Below, piece after piece: positions 61,397 through 64,000 of a stretch of 64,000 nt of DNA; position 1 is the first letter of the stretch; each line of letters begins with the position of its first letter. The DNA is taken from contig NZ_JAIQZC010000001.1 in the NCBI RefSeq assembly GCF_020164535.1, forward strand, positions 744,001 to 808,000. The letters are read 5' to 3'. The position numbers and the translations under genes were made by a program. Source of the DNA: Psychroflexus montanilacus (GTDB lineage Bacteria > Bacteroidota > Bacteroidia > Flavobacteriales > Flavobacteriaceae). A model generated the notes under the pieces. It ran no database searches. It was not told the DNA's origin and saw nothing but the letters and a program-made list of their open reading frames with translations.

Positions 61397-62783
61397 TGGG
61401 TTTGATTTTTATGACGTCACTTTCAGCATATCCGTCGGCAAACATCGTTTTTAGACGATCACCTGGCTTTAGCTCTGTCGTAGAGGTTATAATTTTATCG
61501 TTGACCAAATTCAATGTATAACCGCGTTGTAATAAACGATCTGGCGATAATAAATTGAGCGTAGTCGACAAATAATGAAATTGTTGGCGTTGATGTTCTA
61601 ACTGATTTTTGCTTTCTTTTTTCAAAGATTTGGAAAGCTGAACTAGTTCTTGCTGTTGCTTTTGAAACTTCTGTGTTGTTAGCCAGCTTAAACGGTAGCT
61701 GGAATTGTCTAAATTATCAAATCCTTTCCGAAATAATGAAGGAAGTGTGGACTTGATGCGCTGTCGCTGCTCCTTCAAGTGAAAGTTATGATTTTGCAAC
61801 AGTGCATTCACCTCATTTTTGAAGTTGTAATGAAGTTGTTTAAGCTCCTGTTGCTCATCTTTCAATTTTAATTTGACCAAACTTTTGAAATCATCGTTCA
61901 AATCCTGAAGTTCATCCAGACAATTTTGAAAGGCTTTGATGAAAAAATAGGCAACGTCTGTTGGTGTAATTTTATTAGTATACGTTACCATTTCTACCAG
62001 GGTTTCGTTGGTAGAATGTCCAATCCCTGAAATCACAGGAAGTGGAAATCTGGCGACTTTGGAAGCCAGTAAAAAGCTGTCGTAACAACTCAAACCTACA
62101 TCACCTCCTCCACCTCTTATGATGGTAACGACATCAAATTCCTGCGTTTTACTCTCTATACTTTCCAAAGCTTCTGCGATAGAGGTTATAGCGTTGTCGC
62201 CCTGCAATAAGGCTGGAAATAACTCTATTTTGAAATTGAAATGTGAATACGTTTTAGAAATAATATTGATAAAATCCTGATAGCCTTTACTGGTCTGCAC
62301 AGAAATAACGGCTATGCGTTGTGGTACTTTTGGAAAATCCAGTGATCTATTCAAATTGAAAATACCTTCAGCTTTCAGTCGCTTAAGGCTTTCTATTTTT
62401 TCTTTAGCCATTTCACCTAAAGTAAAGCTGGCGTCTATATCGATGATATTTAAAGAAAATCCATAATTAGGGTGATAATTAACTTTGGCAAGCACCAAAA
62501 CCGTCATACCTTCAGAAATCGGTTTTTTGGTTATGTCTTCAAACTGCCTGGAAATTGATTGAAAGGTATCCGACCAGATCGTAGCTCGCATTTGCGCCAA
62601 TATCCTTCCGTTTTGTTTTTCGACTAGGTCTGGATAACAATGACCGCTTTTAGTATAGGCGTTGAGTTTTGCAATTTCAGTTTTAATCCAATAGGGTTTA
62701 TTGTAATGCGCGGTAATCATGCGTTGCAGACTTCTGCCAATGTCAAGAAGAGTAAACACAGAAGTTTGAGAACTTGCCGCCAT
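61383..62783 (-). CDS. xseA: Exodeoxyribonuclease VII large subunit
   Basis: A 466-residue XseA. The OB-fold starts with SQTSVFTLLDIGRSLQ and KPYWIKTEIAKLN, then the nuclease domain with VPQRIAVISVQTSKGYQDF, VVTIIRGGGGDVGLSCYD, and SGIGHSTNETLVEMVT; a long coiled-coil region (about residues 270-390) and the C-terminal segment LLQRGYTLNLVNDKII close it. The ATG at 62783 is chosen because the longer frame to 62843 runs into the DinB gene and the family starts here. It lies 8 nt downstream of the DinB gene. Confidence 0.95.
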   Translation of the reverse strand: MAASSQTSVFTLLDIGRSLQRMITAHYNKPYWIKTEIAKLNAYTKSGHCYPDLVEKQNGRILAQMRATIWSDTFQSISRQFEDITKKPISEGMTVLVLAKVNYHPNYGFSLNIIDIDASFTLGEMAKEKIESLKRLKAEGIFNLNRSLDFPKVPQRIAVISVQTSKGYQDFINIISKTYSHFNFKIELFPALLQGDNAITSIAEALESIESKTQEFDVVTIIRGGGGDVGLSCYDSFLLASKVARFPLPVISGIGHSTNETLVEMVTYTNKITPTDVAYFFIKAFQNCLDELQDLNDDFKSLVKLKLKDEQQELKQLHYNFKNEVNALLQNHNFHLKEQRQRIKSTLPSLFRKGFDNLDNSSYRLSWLTTQKFQKQQQELVQLSKSLKKESKNQLEHQRQQFHYLSTTLNLLSPDRLLQRGYTLNLVNDKIITSTTELKPGDRLKTMFADGYAESDVIKIKPNENN

Positions 62784-62791
62784 TTTTTTGC

Positions 62792-63310
62792 TCAAAGGTA
62801 ACGTTCTTTGATGATGCGAATATGGTGTTTTTGATGCCCACATAAGATAAAAGGAATAGACCTTACAGAAAAGGGACCTCCACTGGCCTGCCCAATGTTA
62901 ATAAAGACGCCATCACTGAAACTTTTATACAAACAAATACTGGATGTTCTTACCGCCTTAAATTCTTCCAGCAAATCCTTTATGGAACGTAGATTTGAAT
63001 AACATTGCTCAGCGTAATGGTTTTCGTCGTAACCAGGAAGCTCGGTAAAGTCTGCTCTGGCAAATCTTAAGGCTCTGTTTACAAAAATACGTTCAGTGTC
63101 AATTAAATGTTGAAGAATTTGTTTTGGTGTCCATTTTTCTGAAGCATAACGGAACTCGTGTTTTTCTAATGGAATAGAATTAAAAAACTCAATCAACTCC
63201 GCCTGTTGCTCAAGAGCCTCAAAAAGTTCTGTAGTAGCAGAAACCCTATTAAGATATAACTCATAATAGGGTTTGTATTCTTTGGCTGTTATATCTGACT
63301 TTACAATCAT
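62792..63310 (-). CDS. DinB family (DfsB/YfiT-like) protein
   Basis: A 172-residue four-helix-bundle protein. The putative metal ligands are His in LQHLIDTERIF and in CGHQKHHIRIIKERYL, with KWTPKQILQH typical of the superfamily. Many members are thiol-dependent transferases (bacillithiol or similar) or hydrolases; the real substrate here is unknown. It begins 1 nt after the proline dehydrogenase stop, so it is probably expressed with it, and leads on to xseA. Confidence 0.82.
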   Translation of the reverse strand: MIVKSDITAKEYKPYYELYLNRVSATTELFEALEQQAELIEFFNSIPLEKHEFRYASEKWTPKQILQHLIDTERIFVNRALRFARADFTELPGYDENHYAEQCYSNLRSIKDLLEEFKAVRTSSICLYKSFSDGVFINIGQASGGPFSVRSIPFILCGHQKHHIRIIKERYL

Positions 63311-63311
63311 T

Positions 63312-64000
63312 TTATTCTACACGTTTCACGTATTGACCATCTCTCCTGTGCTTTTCTTCCCTCAATAAAGCCAACTCTCTACCAGTTTGACCTTGTACTG
63401 ATGAATTTTCCTGGGCACGTCTTATCAGGTAAGGAATCACATCTTTAATAGGGCCAAATGGCAATAACTTAATAGCATTGGCATTAACTCTGCCTAAATT
63501 AAAACTAATATGGTCACTCATTCCATAAAGTTGACCAAACCAGATTCTATCATCAGATAGGTATAATTCTTTTTGATTCATCAATTGTAGAGCCATGTAT
63601 GTACTTACCTCGTTATGAGTACCAATAAATTGGGAAATATCATCTACATTATCAATACAGTAGCACATCACAGCATTGAAATTCACATCCGTTGCCTCTT
63701 TATCTTCACAAATAGGTGTTGGATACCCATGCCGCTTTGCTCTTGCATTTTCCTTTTCCATATAAGCTCCACGAACAGTCTTAAAACCCAACTTGAAACC
63801 CTCCTTTTGTGCCCTTTCGTGAATTGCCTTAACATACGATAATCTATCCCAACGGTAACATTGAAGCGTATTAAAGATAATGGCTTTTTCTTTATTGAAT
63901 TTTCTCATCATATCTTCAATAAAGTTGTCTGCTGCATCCTGCATCCAGGATTCCTCAGCATCTATGAGAAGCCGAGTATCATTGTCATAAGCAGCCTGGC
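63312..64000 (-). CDS. Proline dehydrogenase (5' truncated at window edge)
   Basis: The frame is open to the window edge on the minus strand and reads through AAYDNDTRLLIDAEESWMQDAADNF before the first visible ATG at 63944, so that ATG is internal. LLIDAEESW, FKTVRGAYMEKENARA, GTHNEVSTYMALQLM, WFGQLYGMSDHISF and RRAQENSSVQGQTGREL are typical of the FAD-binding TIM barrel, which oxidises proline to pyrroline-5-carboxylate. About 229 C-terminal residues are visible. As a lone (non-PutA) type it would need a separate P5C dehydrogenase. Confidence 0.92.
   Translation of the reverse strand, partial: QAAYDNDTRLLIDAEESWMQDAADNFIEDMMRKFNKEKAIIFNTLQCYRWDRLSYVKAIHERAQKEGFKLGFKTVRGAYMEKENARAKRHGYPTPICEDKEATDVNFNAVMCYCIDNVDDISQFIGTHNEVSTYMALQLMNQKELYLSDDRIWFGQLYGMSDHISFNLGRVNANAIKLLPFGPIKDVIPYLIRRAQENSSVQGQTGRELALLREEKHRRDGQYVKRVE

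Noticed and set aside
1-64000. Mobile element, prophage or defence island
   Set aside because: No transposase, integrase, phage structural gene, terminal repeats, tRNA-linked duplication or known defence gene was found; gene content is conserved core.

Overview
The window is a gene-dense, AT-rich bacterial chromosome segment from a member of the Bacteroidota, almost certainly Flavobacteriaceae. The evidence is the gliding genes gldF, gldG and gldA, families typical of Bacteroidota (DUF4293, DUF2911, DUF2520 and DUF3857 proteins, a ResB/CcsA fusion), promoters of the TTG-N17..21-TAnnTTTG type, and little use of Shine-Dalgarno sites. The genus is not determined. I see no prophage, transposon, CRISPR array, rRNA or tRNA. 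This is conserved housekeeping DNA rather than an island.

Layout. 1-2640: ftsH 3' end, a LUD-domain protein, phospholipid synthesis (cdsA, psd) and an acyl-CoA-binding protein. 2668-7126: valS, a DUF1573 protein and an aspartyl protease-PDZ protein. 7263-11837: aminotransferase, murB, a small Cys-rich membrane protein, a glycosyltransferase, an ECF-type sigma factor and a DUF4174 protein. 11834-13741 (minus): purC and phoH. 13837-17365: a SAM hydroxide adenosyltransferase, an ABM-domain protein, gldF and gldG. 17700-19310: folP and the diadenylate cyclase cdaA. 19307-21827 (minus): ABC exporter and truA. 21913-25239: phosphoesterase, DUF4293 protein and rho. 25440-33459 (minus): SulP transporter, oxyR, then nadC-yihY-chalcone isomerase-like-DUF2147-priA. 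33506-43439: rlmH (plus), queA, and a long minus-strand operon from DAHP synthase/chorismate mutase through rsgA, dtd, two DUF3857 proteins and a MazG-like protein to aroA. 43585-47206: gldA, two overlapping DUF368 paralogues and aroE. 47324-50545: a 1073-residue ResB/CcsA cytochrome c assembly protein. 50821-54994: DUF2520, KdsC-like, UbiA, Maf, lipoprotein and MscS. 55060-59362: PIG-L deacetylase, an unlisted 37-residue membrane peptide and a sodium:solute symporter. 59388-64000: DUF2911 protein, kdsA, xseB, xseA, a DinB protein and a truncated proline dehydrogenase.

The genes fall into recognisable themes: cell envelope (cdsA, psd, murB, kdsA, kdsC-like, DUF368 lipid-carrier translocase candidates), aromatic amino acids (DAHP synthase, aroA, aroE), gliding (gldA distant from gldFG), translation and tRNA quality (valS, truA, queA, rlmH, rsgA, dtd), and replication or repair (priA, xseAB). 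The most interesting signals are architectural. Five convergent gene pairs share a four-base palindromic stop (TTAA or CTAG). Several -7 promoter boxes sit only 4-5 nt before start codons, suggesting leaderless mRNAs. The TTG inside the -7 box often looks like a start codon. Rho carries a long low-complexity insertion. The cytochrome c assembly protein has an internal signal-peptide-like segment.
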